Program-made: the position numbers and the translations under genes
In this document: positions 1 through 5,730 of the stretch, in pieces
Numbering within the stretch: the stretch's first letter is position 1
Layout of the letters: every line of letters begins with the position of its first letter
NCBI GenBank assembly: GCA_947461185.1
Contig: CANHJY010000135.1
Coordinates: 1 to 5,769 of the forward strand
Length of the DNA: 5,769 nucleotides
Source: Flavobacteriales bacterium
GTDB taxonomy: Bacteria; Bacteroidota; Bacteroidia; Flavobacteriales_D; Crocinitomicaceae
Direction: 5' to 3'
Notes under the pieces: generated by a model
The model's input: only the letters and a program-made list of their open reading frames with translations
The model's database searches: none
Told to the model about the DNA's origin: nothing

Positions 1-6
1 AAAACA

Positions 7-186
7 ATGCATTTTATCGACGCCCTTATTCCACTTTTTGGTGGCATTTACTTACTGGTATCGGAAGGAAGGATACTCAAACCAATGGATCCTTCTTACC
101 AAAGAAAAAAACGCTTATTGAAGAGATCTGCGTACGGCTTGATCCTTATTTCAATTGGATATTTCATCATTAGTCTTTTCGCATGA
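7..186 (+). CDS. Small two-helix membrane protein, hypothetical (59 aa; may be 5'-truncated by the window edge)
   Basis: This frame runs from an ATG at 7 to the TGA at 184-186. I do not recognise a named family. The product has a hydrophobic stretch at residues 3-19 (with FGGIYLLVS), a basic loop at about 28-40 (including RKKRLLKR), and a second hydrophobic stretch at 42-58 (YGLILISIGYFIISLF). That suggests a two-helix inner-membrane hairpin; the basic loop would be cytoplasmic by the positive-inside rule. Small two-helix proteins of this shape are frequent in Bacteroidota. The frame is also open through the six bases before the ATG, so the start could lie outside the window. Base composition is more balanced than in the cargo genes to the right, so I take it as part of the resident chromosome. 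No terminator hairpin is evident after the stop. The coding call rests on protein-like composition and clean hydrophobic segments only. Confidence 0.55.
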   Translation: MHFIDALIPLFGGIYLLVSEGRILKPMDPSYQRKKRLLKRSAYGLILISIGYFIISLFA

Positions 187-316
187 AGCGCTGAATGGAA
201 AGTGAATTGTAAATCGTTTCCAAGTAAATTAAAAGAGAGCCAAAACACAATGCGATTTCACAAGGTTGTTAATCTAGTTCTTGTTGTATGATTTACCGTC
301 TAAATTATCTTATCGC

Positions 317-541
317 CCCCTCACTCAAACACCCTTCTTACCTCCACTAGGCGCTTGGCGTAGTTGGTGCCGTTCAAGGTGGAAATCACCACGCCGTAAT
401 GACTTTTCGCACTGGAGCAATGAATGAATTGGATGTTTCCATCGGTATTTTCAACGACGATGCCCACATGTCCGGCACGGCGATTGGAGGAATTGGTTCC
501 GGTGAATACCAGGCAATCCCTTTTTGACAGGCGCTGAGGTC
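317..541 (-). pseudogene. Truncated, frameshifted 3' fragment of an NlpC/P60-family peptidase gene
   Basis: Read on the minus strand from the stop at 321-323, this stretch encodes the C-terminal part of an NlpC/P60 cell-wall peptidase. Visible are the GHVGIVVEN segment with the catalytic His, FIHCSSAKSHYGVVI with the third polar residue, and the Y-A-K-R...RR tail. It matches the copy at 5505-5730 with 8 substitutions and one missing C (CCC at 518-520, CCCC at 5706-5709). The missing base throws the upstream codons out of frame. Homology stops abruptly at about 541, where unrelated sequence begins, so the catalytic-Cys half is absent. Five of the eight substitutions are silent; the others are Leu to Val, Lys to Asn and Asp to Asn. 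This suggests the two copies diverged mostly while still functional. I infer a displaced, non-functional gene end. Confidence 0.85.
317..541. repeat. Left copy of a ~225-bp direct repeat (NlpC/P60 gene 3' end)
   Basis: This 225-bp stretch and 5505-5730 (226 bp) lie in the same orientation and differ by 8 substitutions and one 1-base deletion. The left limit is at the shared CCCCTCACTC. The right limit is at GCGCTGAGGTC, after which the copies diverge completely (AAATTAG here, CACTTTG in the other copy). It marks one edge of the putative island. Confidence 0.9.
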
Positions 542-591
542 AAATTAGTTTAGGACTTTTCATTTAGATAACTAACGAATACTAACACTCA

Positions 592-629
592 ACCGTGAAA
601 CCCCATGCAAAACTGTTGTTTTTCACGGT
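592..629. repeat. Perfect 9-bp inverted repeat with 20-nt spacer
   Basis: ACCGTGAAA at 592-600 is the exact reverse complement of TTTCACGGT at 621-629. The arms lie between the repeat junction at about 541 and the recombinase remnant starting at 642. No T-tract follows that would make a standard intrinsic terminator. It could be a recombinase or regulator binding site, or the end of a decayed mobile element. The role is inferred from position only. Confidence 0.5.
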
Positions 630-641
630 AAAATAATCTGA

Positions 642-803
642 CGCCGAAAAGGTGCAAAGTCAGATATCCAAAAATGGATTCAGAAACCTAAGATTGCTAA
701 AACAATTGAATATCTGAAGAAAGGTTATAAAGCCAATGAAATCTCAAAGATTGTTGGAGTTCATGTGAATACAATTACTAAGGTGAAGAAAGTTATAATG
801 TGA
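642..803 (+). pseudogene. 3' remnant of a serine recombinase (resolvase/invertase type), C-terminal HTH only
   Basis: The frame 642-803 lacks a start codon and is preceded directly by an in-frame TGA (639-641). It encodes 53 residues beginning RRKGAKSDIQKW and ending TKVKKVIM. The basic G/R-rich linker followed by a helix-turn-helix (about residues 17-50, with KIAKTIEYLKKGY, ANEISKIVGV and HVNTITKV) fits the C-terminal DNA-binding domain (HTH_7) of small serine recombinases. These normally have an N-terminal catalytic domain of about 120-140 residues containing the nucleophilic Ser. That domain is entirely missing, so the product cannot recombine DNA. The open frame starts at the expected inter-domain linker. 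The remnant lies about 100 bp inside the left repeat junction, where an element-encoded recombinase would be expected. A stray resolvase-like HTH from an older insertion is an alternative. Confidence 0.65.
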
Positions 804-815
804 AAAACACATTAT
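795..815. terminator. Possible bidirectional terminator between convergent genes
   Basis: ATAATGTG (795-802) and CACATTAT (808-815) form a perfect 8-bp stem with an AAAAA loop. The hairpin spans the stop codon of the recombinase remnant (801-803) and that of the convergent XRE gene (812-814). The stem is AT-rich and the flanking T/A tracts are short, so termination strength is doubtful. Confidence 0.4.
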
Positions 816-1162
816 TTATTAAGATTTGCAATTTTCTCTTTTAATAACGCAATCATTTCATCTTTTTCCTTAAGGCGTAAGTCATATTGCTTTATTAAAT
901 CCTCCGGCAAAGCAATGTATTGACCAAAATTCCCCCCTTGTTGATTTGTATTGTTAAATATGACGGATTCTGTATTGAATAATTCCATTGGAGTTACTTC
1001 CAAAACCTCACAAACTTTAGTGATCTCATCACTATCAAATTTTATCATCCCACTTTCTCGCCGAGAATATTGGGATTGGTCTAGTCCTAATTTAAATGCA
1101 ACTGATTCTTGTGATATTCTTTTCGCTTCTCTATAAAATTTGACTCTTTCGTGAATTTCCAT
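812..1162 (-). CDS. XRE-family helix-turn-helix transcriptional regulator with C-terminal coiled coil (116 aa)
   Basis: This is a small DNA-binding regulator. Residues about 5-62 form a Cro/CI-type HTH: VKFYREAKRISQESVAFKLGL leads into the recognition-helix segment DQSQYSRRESG, and the fold closes with EITKVCEVLEVTPMELF. A polar Asn/Gln/Gly linker (about 66-80) follows. A highly charged C-terminal helix (about 87-115, including LKEKDEMIALLKEKI) is probably a dimerising coiled coil. XRE proteins with this tail recur in Bacteroidota accessory regions. The start fits the family N-terminus, and a perfect -7 element lies 14 bp upstream. The gene is divergent from the exported-protein cluster, with 109 bp between the two ATGs. 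It is therefore the likely regulator of itself and perhaps of that cluster; this is inferred from position. The target site is not identified. Confidence 0.9.
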   Translation of the reverse strand: MEIHERVKFYREAKRISQESVAFKLGLDQSQYSRRESGMIKFDSDEITKVCEVLEVTPMELFNTESVIFNNTNQQGGNFGQYIALPEDLIKQYDLRLKEKDEMIALLKEKIANLNK

Positions 1163-1175
1163 ATATTATTTTTAA

Positions 1176-1183
1176 CAAATATA
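1176..1183 (-). promoter_or_regulatory. Bacteroidota-type -7 promoter element for the XRE gene
   Basis: On the minus strand this reads TATATTTG, an exact match to the Bacteroidota -7 consensus TAnnTTTG. It lies 14 bp (1163-1175) ahead of the XRE start codon, giving a leader of roughly 10 nt. No TTTG-like -33 element is visible at the usual distance of about 19 bp. The regulator would thus be made from a very short leader. Confidence 0.4.
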
Positions 1184-1241
1184 GCATTTATGTTCTAATC
1201 ACATATATAATGGCGATAAAACATAGTATTAGCGATTGAAT

Positions 1242-1254
1242 TACATTTTTTTTG
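1242..1254 (+). promoter_or_regulatory. Candidate promoter for the exported-protein cluster
   Basis: TACATTTT at 1242-1249 and TTTTTTTG at 1247-1254 each match TAnnTTTG at seven of eight positions, 18-30 bp ahead of the preferred ATG at 1272. No convincing -33 box is seen. It is proposed because some promoter must serve the plus-strand cluster in this 109-bp divergent gap. Confidence 0.22.
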
Positions 1255-1271
1255 CGTATAAAACCATAATT

Positions 1272-1973
1272 ATGAAAACAAAACTGCTCACATTACTTTT
1301 ATTGAATGTTATATTCTCTATTAATTCTTTTGCACAATCCTTTCAGAGTGAATCTAGCGTTATAACATATGCTTCTGGCAAAGTATTCAGTAACACAGAT
1401 AAAACTGTTAAAATTGAAATTACTTATGACGGAATTAAAGTAAATGGGAATTTAGCCTACTTTAACTTAGAGATCAGTGTTCTAAGTACTAATATTGCCT
1501 TGATCAAAGGTTATTCGTTAAGTAATCCAGATGGTACAATAAGTTTTAGAATCAATAATACCACAGGTTGTATTGTTCAAGGGTCTGATTCGTATTGTGC
1601 TACAAGTTCAAATTCAAGTAATTCAAATAATGCGACAAGCAGTAATAACTACAATTCAACTACAAATGCAATTCTCAGTGAAATAAAAAAATACACATCA
1701 ACTTATGTAAACAAAAATGGTGAAAGCATTTTCTTAGATCCTTCAAATGGCAATGGAACGTTAAAAAGACAAAATGGTGAAAGTATTTTAATAAAATGGT
1801 CAACTATAGTAACAAATAATGGTAGCGGTGGAACCGAACGTGTAGAGTTAGAAATTAAATCCGGTTTGGATGGAACATTAATTTTTAAACAAGCACATGT
1901 AGATATGAATGCTGGGGTATTATATATTGTAACAGATTTGTATACAAATATGACTATTTGGAAGATAAAGTAA
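1272..1973 (+). CDS. Secreted protein of unknown function with Ser/Asn-rich linker (233 aa)
   Basis: I do not recognise the family. I chose the ATG at 1272 over the in-frame ATG at 1236 because it gives a textbook type I signal peptide: MKTK, a Leu-rich core, then INSFAQS with likely cleavage near residue 21. The earlier start would put 12 extra residues in front. The mature protein has a beta-rich N-terminal part (about 23-110) with two cysteines, C100 and C109, that could form a disulfide. A low-complexity Ser/Asn/Thr linker follows (about 111-132). The C-terminal part (about 133-233) contains two similar turns, NKNGESIFL and RQNGESILI, that hint at a small internal repeat. The product is probably periplasmic or extracellular. 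It is first of four co-oriented genes with export signals, 68 bp before the next, and divergent from the XRE regulator. Coding status is clear; function is unknown. Confidence 0.85.
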   Translation: MKTKLLTLLLLNVIFSINSFAQSFQSESSVITYASGKVFSNTDKTVKIEITYDGIKVNGNLAYFNLEISVLSTNIALIKGYSLSNPDGTISFRINNTTGCIVQGSDSYCATSSNSSNSNNATSSNNYNSTTNAILSEIKKYTSTYVNKNGESIFLDPSNGNGTLKRQNGESILIKWSTIVTNNGSGGTERVELEIKSGLDGTLIFKQAHVDMNAGVLYIVTDLYTNMTIWKIK

Positions 1974-2041
1974 ACCAAACCTAAAATTATTGAAAATAAA
2001 TATACCTAATAATATCATCTTTTAATCTAAAATAATCTGTC

Positions 2042-2425
2042 ATGAAAACACTAATTTTTATACCATTCTTTTTTATATGTAGTATCGTAATGGCGCAATC
2101 CAGCAACATTATCGGAACACCTGTCAAAATAGGTAATCTTGAAGTTGCTCAACGTGATTTTCCAAACCGAATGGAATGGAATGCTGCTGTAAAAGCTTGT
2201 TCAGACCTCGGAAATGGTTGGAGGTTGCCAACTAGAGATGAGCTAAATCTATTATATGTAAACAGGGAAAAAATAGGTTATTTTGCAAATAATGACTATT
2301 GGAGCTCAACGGAGGTAGATGCAGACAATGCGTGGAGGCAGTATTTCAACGGTGGTTTTCAAGCAACCCTATTTAAAGTAAGAGGATTTGCCAATGTAAG
2401 GGCAGTTCGCACTGTAAAACCCTGA
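2042..2425 (+). CDS. Secreted DUF1566-like (Lcl C-terminal/C-type-lectin-fold) protein (127 aa)
   Basis: A type I signal peptide occupies residues 1-18 (MKTLIF... ending SIVMA, before QSS). The rest matches the DUF1566 pattern: a Trp/Ala/Cys helix (EWNAAVKACSDL, about 45-56), GNGWRLPTRDEL (57-68), NDYWSST (84-90), a Gly-rich strand with FNGGF (102-106), and a terminal VRAVR (119-123). DUF1566 domains resemble the formylglycine-generating-enzyme/C-type-lectin fold and occur in exported, often surface-linked proteins; no enzymatic role is established. Only one compact domain is present, so this is a minimal form. It is a divergent tandem paralogue of the next gene, sharing IGTP.K, LE..Q, SLGN.WRLPT-like and YWSS motifs. 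The stop is 56 bp ahead of that gene, consistent with co-transcription. The ligand or partner is unknown. Confidence 0.85.
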   Translation: MKTLIFIPFFFICSIVMAQSSNIIGTPVKIGNLEVAQRDFPNRMEWNAAVKACSDLGNGWRLPTRDELNLLYVNREKIGYFANNDYWSSTEVDADNAWRQYFNGGFQATLFKVRGFANVRAVRTVKP

Positions 2426-2481
2426 TGTCTAAATTTCTACAAGTACTTATTACTGTAGTTTACTTCAAATAGAGTAACTAA

Positions 2482-2922
2482 ATGAAGAGTATCCTAGTTA
2501 TTGCAATCTCAATCACTCTTTCCAGTTGCGCTATTCTGGATGAAATTTTACTTCCTCCAAATTATGTTGTCGTTGAAGATAAAAGGATTGGCACGCCATA
2601 TAAATTTGAACATCTTGAGATAAGTCAAAATGAAATATACCGAGGTCAATATGACAATGATTATAAATATGACGAAGCATTAACTGTTTGTCAATCACTT
2701 GGAAACAATTGGCGACTCCCTACAATTCATGAACTTCAAAGAATTCATGAATATAAATTGACAATTTACGGATATAACAAATGGCCAAAATATCAATATT
2801 GGAGTTCTTCAAAAAACACCAAAGGAGATGCATTATTCCTAAGAATGGGAAACGGTGAAGTCTGCAATGAAGGAGATTGGACTAAATGTCATCTCATTGT
2901 AGTTCGAGACATTAAAAAATAA
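2482..2922 (+). CDS. Lipoprotein with DUF1566-like domain (146 aa)
   Basis: The N-terminus MKSILVIAISITLSSC is a type II signal peptide with lipobox L-S-S-C and Cys16 as the lipidated residue, so the mature protein should be membrane-anchored. After a short spacer, the DUF1566-like core parallels the upstream gene: RIGTPYKFEHLEISQ (36-49), KYDEALTVCQSLGNNWRLPT (62-81), then HELQRI, QYWSSS (105-110), a GNGE turn (123-126) and a terminal VVRDIK. Compared with its neighbour it has insertions before the YDEA helix and around GYNKWPKYQ, plus extra cysteines C128 and C136. The two look like an old tandem duplication split between a soluble secreted and a lipid-anchored form. Only 4 bp separate it from the MORN gene, so these two are almost certainly co-transcribed. 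Function is unknown. Confidence 0.85.
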   Translation: MKSILVIAISITLSSCAILDEILLPPNYVVVEDKRIGTPYKFEHLEISQNEIYRGQYDNDYKYDEALTVCQSLGNNWRLPTIHELQRIHEYKLTIYGYNKWPKYQYWSSSKNTKGDALFLRMGNGEVCNEGDWTKCHLIVVRDIKK

Positions 2923-2926
2923 TTTT

Positions 2927-5140
2927 ATGCAAAAAGTAAAAATACGATCGATCCTATTTTTTACATTGATCTTGTTGGTGTTTCAAAATAACACCACGTT
3001 GGCTCAAACCGAAATTGAACAAAAGAATCTAACTCTAAAGGACCAGAAGTATTACAAAGATGGTACATTGTTTACAGGGCTTATGATTGTTAAATACGAA
3101 ACCGGGCAAACCAAACAAAAGATCGAAATTAAGAATGGATTACCCGATGGACTTTTTATTCAATACTATAAGTTTGCATTTTATAGCAAAGAGGACGGCC
3201 AATTTACCAGAGTCCTTGATTCCCTTAATAATGAAAAAAATAAATGTCAGGTTAAAACGGATAGCCTTACAAGAAGGTTTAACGAACTGAAAACGGAGTT
3301 TAATGCTATGGTTTCATCGAATTTTGGAACACTCGAAAATTATCGAATCGCTCAAAAAAAATCATGGAATAATGAACTTAAAGGAAAAGAAAATAAAAAA
3401 GTATTAAAAATTCAAAAATTCGAAAATGGATATGGTTTAGATAAATATTGGCCTAATAAAATACAGACTTCTTCCGATCAGTGCGCAACGATATCACAAT
3501 TAATTGAACAATTTAAATCTCGACAACTTCAAATTCAATCAAAAGAATTTGAATACTATCAATCGAATTTAATTAAGAATGGAGCTTATAAAAGCTTTCT
3601 GCTTTTAAATAAAAACAGAGAAGAAGGAACATTCAAAAATGACAAAAAAAATGGATTGTGGACAACATATTCAGAATACGGATATGTATCTAGTAAAGGC
3701 AACTACATTGATGACCAAAAAAGTGGTGAATGGATCACTTATCTTAACAATCAAATTACTTCAAAGGGAAACTATTTGAACAATAAAAAACAAGGAGAAT
3801 GGTCATTCTATTTTGATTCAGGAGAATTACAACAACAAGCAACTTATGAATCTGATTTGAAATCAGGCACCTGGAAATCACTTTTTAAAAATGGGAAGAT
3901 CGAGACTTCAGGAACTTATAAAACAATCCTTCCAAGTGATAAATCTAACATAGAAAAGAAAATTGGAGAATGGATATATAATAACTCTGCAGGATTATTA
4001 CTAAAAAAAGAAAATTATAATCAATCAGGAGAATTATTAAGTAAAGTTGAATATCAATACAAAGGAAATACGCTAGTTGAACAAATAACCTACAATTCAA
4101 ATTCATTGAAAAATGGAGACTACAAATCCTATTATGAAAATGGAAAATTAAAATCAGAAGGGAAATATTCAAATAACCTACAAGTAGGAGTCTGGAATTA
4201 TTACTATCAAAATGGAAAAATCAAGGGGACAGGGAATTACTTAAATGGAGATGGTTCAGATTTAGGCGATACTGGTATTCCAAGAAACAATCGTGATGGT
4301 AATTGGAAAACTTACACTGAATCAGGTACATTAAGTCAAACATCAGAATGGAAAAACAATGCTTGTGTGGGGCGAACAAGTTACTATTCAAATGGAAACA
4401 AACAAGAAGAAGCTAAGGTAATTAAACAGGTTCCAAAACCAATGCCTGGCCCTTATGAGGGAACTTATACACAAACTGGACCTCTTGTGAATCAATTTAT
4501 TATAACCAAATGGAGCGAAAATTCTGTAATAATTTCAGAAGCTCATCGAATTATTTCATTTGATGGCGAGCTTCATGGGCCGTATAAAGAATATAATGCT
4601 AACGGAAAAATGAGCAAGGAATTTACTTATTTTATGGGTGCTAAAGATGGTGCATTTAAAATTTATAATGATGGTGTTTTGGAATATTCCGGAGGACTAT
4701 GTCCTACCTGTCTTGATGAGAACAAATTTTACGGCGATATTATCAGTTATGAAAAAGGAAAAGTAGTTTCACATTTCAATGTTGACCGAAATGGCTTGTG
4801 GTATGATAAATTGAACCCAAATAATCCTCCTACCAATCCAAAAGATGACTATACAAATAGGTTTAAAGAGATACTTCCAGCGACCTTTAGAACTACTCAA
4901 GATGGAGTAAGTTATATGATTGAATTCGATAAAAATGGTACTGGTATGATGATGATGGGTAAATATGGCCCTGATAACATTTTATGGTCGGTTAAAAACG
5001 GAGATGAACTTAGTATCTATAATACTGCATTCAAATCATATTTGTCAGGCTTCAAGTTAACATACAGCAGTAAAGATTCAAAGACACCTGTAATTGAAGA
5101 AAATTCAAAAGGGACAATTAAATATTGGTATAAACAGTAA
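2927..5140 (+). CDS. Secreted MORN_2 (YwqK-like) repeat protein with novel C-terminal region (737 aa)
   Basis: A type I signal peptide spans about residues 1-26 (IRSILFFTLILLVF, then TTLAQ). MORN_2-type repeats of the form G-x-W-x-x-Y-x-x-x-G-x-L/I-x-x-x-G-x-Y follow in blocks: about 40-80; 218-335 (NGLWTTYSEYG, SGEWITYLNN, QGEWSFYFDSG, SGTWKSLFKNG); 345-490 (IGEWIYNNSAG, NGDYKSYYENG, VGVWNYYYQNG, DGNWKTYTESG); and 548-590 (HGPYKEYNANG, DGAFKIYNDG). A charged, non-repeat insert with a likely coiled coil (about 95-130) separates the first two blocks. A CPTC pair sits at 592-595. The last 90 residues (about 648-737) are MORN-free and probably form a small beta domain. MORN repeats of this kind make extended beta-hairpin surfaces for protein or lipid contact. 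The YwqK label 'antitoxin component' is often applied to such repeats, but no toxin is seen here. It is the last gene of the cluster, 4 bp after the lipoprotein gene. Confidence 0.88.
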   Translation: MQKVKIRSILFFTLILLVFQNNTTLAQTEIEQKNLTLKDQKYYKDGTLFTGLMIVKYETGQTKQKIEIKNGLPDGLFIQYYKFAFYSKEDGQFTRVLDSLNNEKNKCQVKTDSLTRRFNELKTEFNAMVSSNFGTLENYRIAQKKSWNNELKGKENKKVLKIQKFENGYGLDKYWPNKIQTSSDQCATISQLIEQFKSRQLQIQSKEFEYYQSNLIKNGAYKSFLLLNKNREEGTFKNDKKNGLWTTYSEYGYVSSKGNYIDDQKSGEWITYLNNQITSKGNYLNNKKQGEWSFYFDSGELQQQATYESDLKSGTWKSLFKNGKIETSGTYKTILPSDKSNIEKKIGEWIYNNSAGLLLKKENYNQSGELLSKVEYQYKGNTLVEQITYNSNSLKNGDYKSYYENGKLKSEGKYSNNLQVGVWNYYYQNGKIKGTGNYLNGDGSDLGDTGIPRNNRDGNWKTYTESGTLSQTSEWKNNACVGRTSYYSNGNKQEEAKVIKQVPKPMPGPYEGTYTQTGPLVNQFIITKWSENSVIISEAHRIISFDGELHGPYKEYNANGKMSKEFTYFMGAKDGAFKIYNDGVLEYSGGLCPTCLDENKFYGDIISYEKGKVVSHFNVDRNGLWYDKLNPNNPPTNPKDDYTNRFKEILPATFRTTQDGVSYMIEFDKNGTGMMMMGKYGPDNILWSVKNGDELSIYNTAFKSYLSGFKLTYSSKDSKTPVIEENSKGTIKYWYKQ

Positions 5141-5504
5141 ACATACCTCCAAAATAATAATTCCGTCTTCATTGAAATGCTTTGAACTTTCTATGAGGAC
5201 TGAAATATGACTTTTTAATCCTCTGATATAAATTGATTCCTCGAGAGGTTTCAATTAAGTTGCGGTCGGTTAATTGTATTAGATCTATAGAGTGTACTTC
5301 GACATCACAATATTGAATCTTTTTGATACGCAGAGATAGTTCTCTCAGTTGATTAAAAATTCTAGAAAGATCTGAGAATCGGAAAAAGAAGGAGACATTG
5401 ATGGTGTAATCCTCGGATTAAGAAACGATAAAATCCTTCATATACAACTTTAAACGATGTAATTAAAATAGATGTTAATCCCTTCCACTAAACATCCCTA
5501 AATT
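5141..5504. other. 364-bp stretch without a convincing gene
   Basis: No ATG-initiated frame of useful length is seen on either strand and no RNA gene is recognised. It holds one minus-strand open frame without Met (5169-5417, 82 codons plus stop). Adding 5418-5441, the same frame begins at an ATG but is cut by a TAA: MKDFIVS, stop, then SEDYTINVSFFFRF. The frame ends RIKKSYFSPHRKFKAFQ. I do not recognise a family; it may be a decayed gene or chance. No strong terminator hairpin follows the MORN gene stop. Confidence 0.5.
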
Positions 5505-5730
5505 CCCCTCACTCAAACACCCTGCGTACCTCCAATAGGCGCTTGGCGTAGTTGGTGCCGTTCAAGGTGGAAATCACCACGCCGTAATGACTTTTCGCAC
5601 TGGAGCAATGGATGAATTGGATCTTGCCATCGGTGTTTTCAACGACGATGCCCACATGTCCGGCACGGCGATCGGAGGAATTGGTTCCGGTGAATACCAG
5701 GCAATCCCCTTTTTGACAGGCGCTGAGGTC
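5505..5730. repeat. Right copy of the ~225-bp direct repeat (NlpC/P60 gene 3' end)
   Basis: This is the partner of 317-541 in the same orientation. It has 8 substitutions relative to that copy and one extra C in the run at 5706-5709, which keeps the reading frame. Beyond 5730 the sequence continues in frame into the rest of the peptidase gene, whereas the left copy switches to unrelated DNA. Confidence 0.9.

Noticed and set aside
951..1136. Plus-strand open frame of 61 codons
   Set aside because: It lies wholly inside the well-supported XRE gene on the other strand and has no recognisable domain.
1189..1225. TATGTT / AACATA inverted arms in the divergent promoter region, as an XRE operator
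   Set aside because: The arms are only 6 bp and 25 bp apart in AT-rich DNA; this is not distinguishable from chance.
1236..1271. Upstream ATG adding 12 residues to the first secreted protein
   Set aside because: It would put MNYIFFAYKTII ahead of a complete signal peptide; the ATG at 1272 gives a normal N-terminus.
1703..1978. Minus-strand open frame of 91 codons
   Set aside because: It is antisense to the 3' part of the secreted Ser/Asn-linker protein gene and has no independent support.
2425..2472. 15-codon frame MSKFLQVLITVVYFK overlapping the previous stop (TGATG)
   Set aside because: It is too short and has no domain. The overlap and hydrophobic look are suggestive but insufficient for a gene call.
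3087..3290. Plus-strand open frame of 67 codons
   Set aside because: It is an out-of-frame shadow inside the MORN-repeat gene, whose own frame is intact across it.
3945..4172. Minus-strand open frame of 75 codons
   Set aside because: It is antisense to MORN repeats. Its Leu/Ile-rich content is what reversed Lys/Asn-rich codons produce.
3600..4700. MORN-repeat region as an array of DNA repeats or CRISPR-like structure
   Set aside because: The periodicity is at protein level only. The nucleotide units are degenerate and lie within one intact reading frame.
2927..5140. Calling the MORN protein the antitoxin of a toxin-antitoxin pair
   Set aside because: The YwqK 'antitoxin' label is inherited from family naming. 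The protein is exported and no toxin-like partner is visible.
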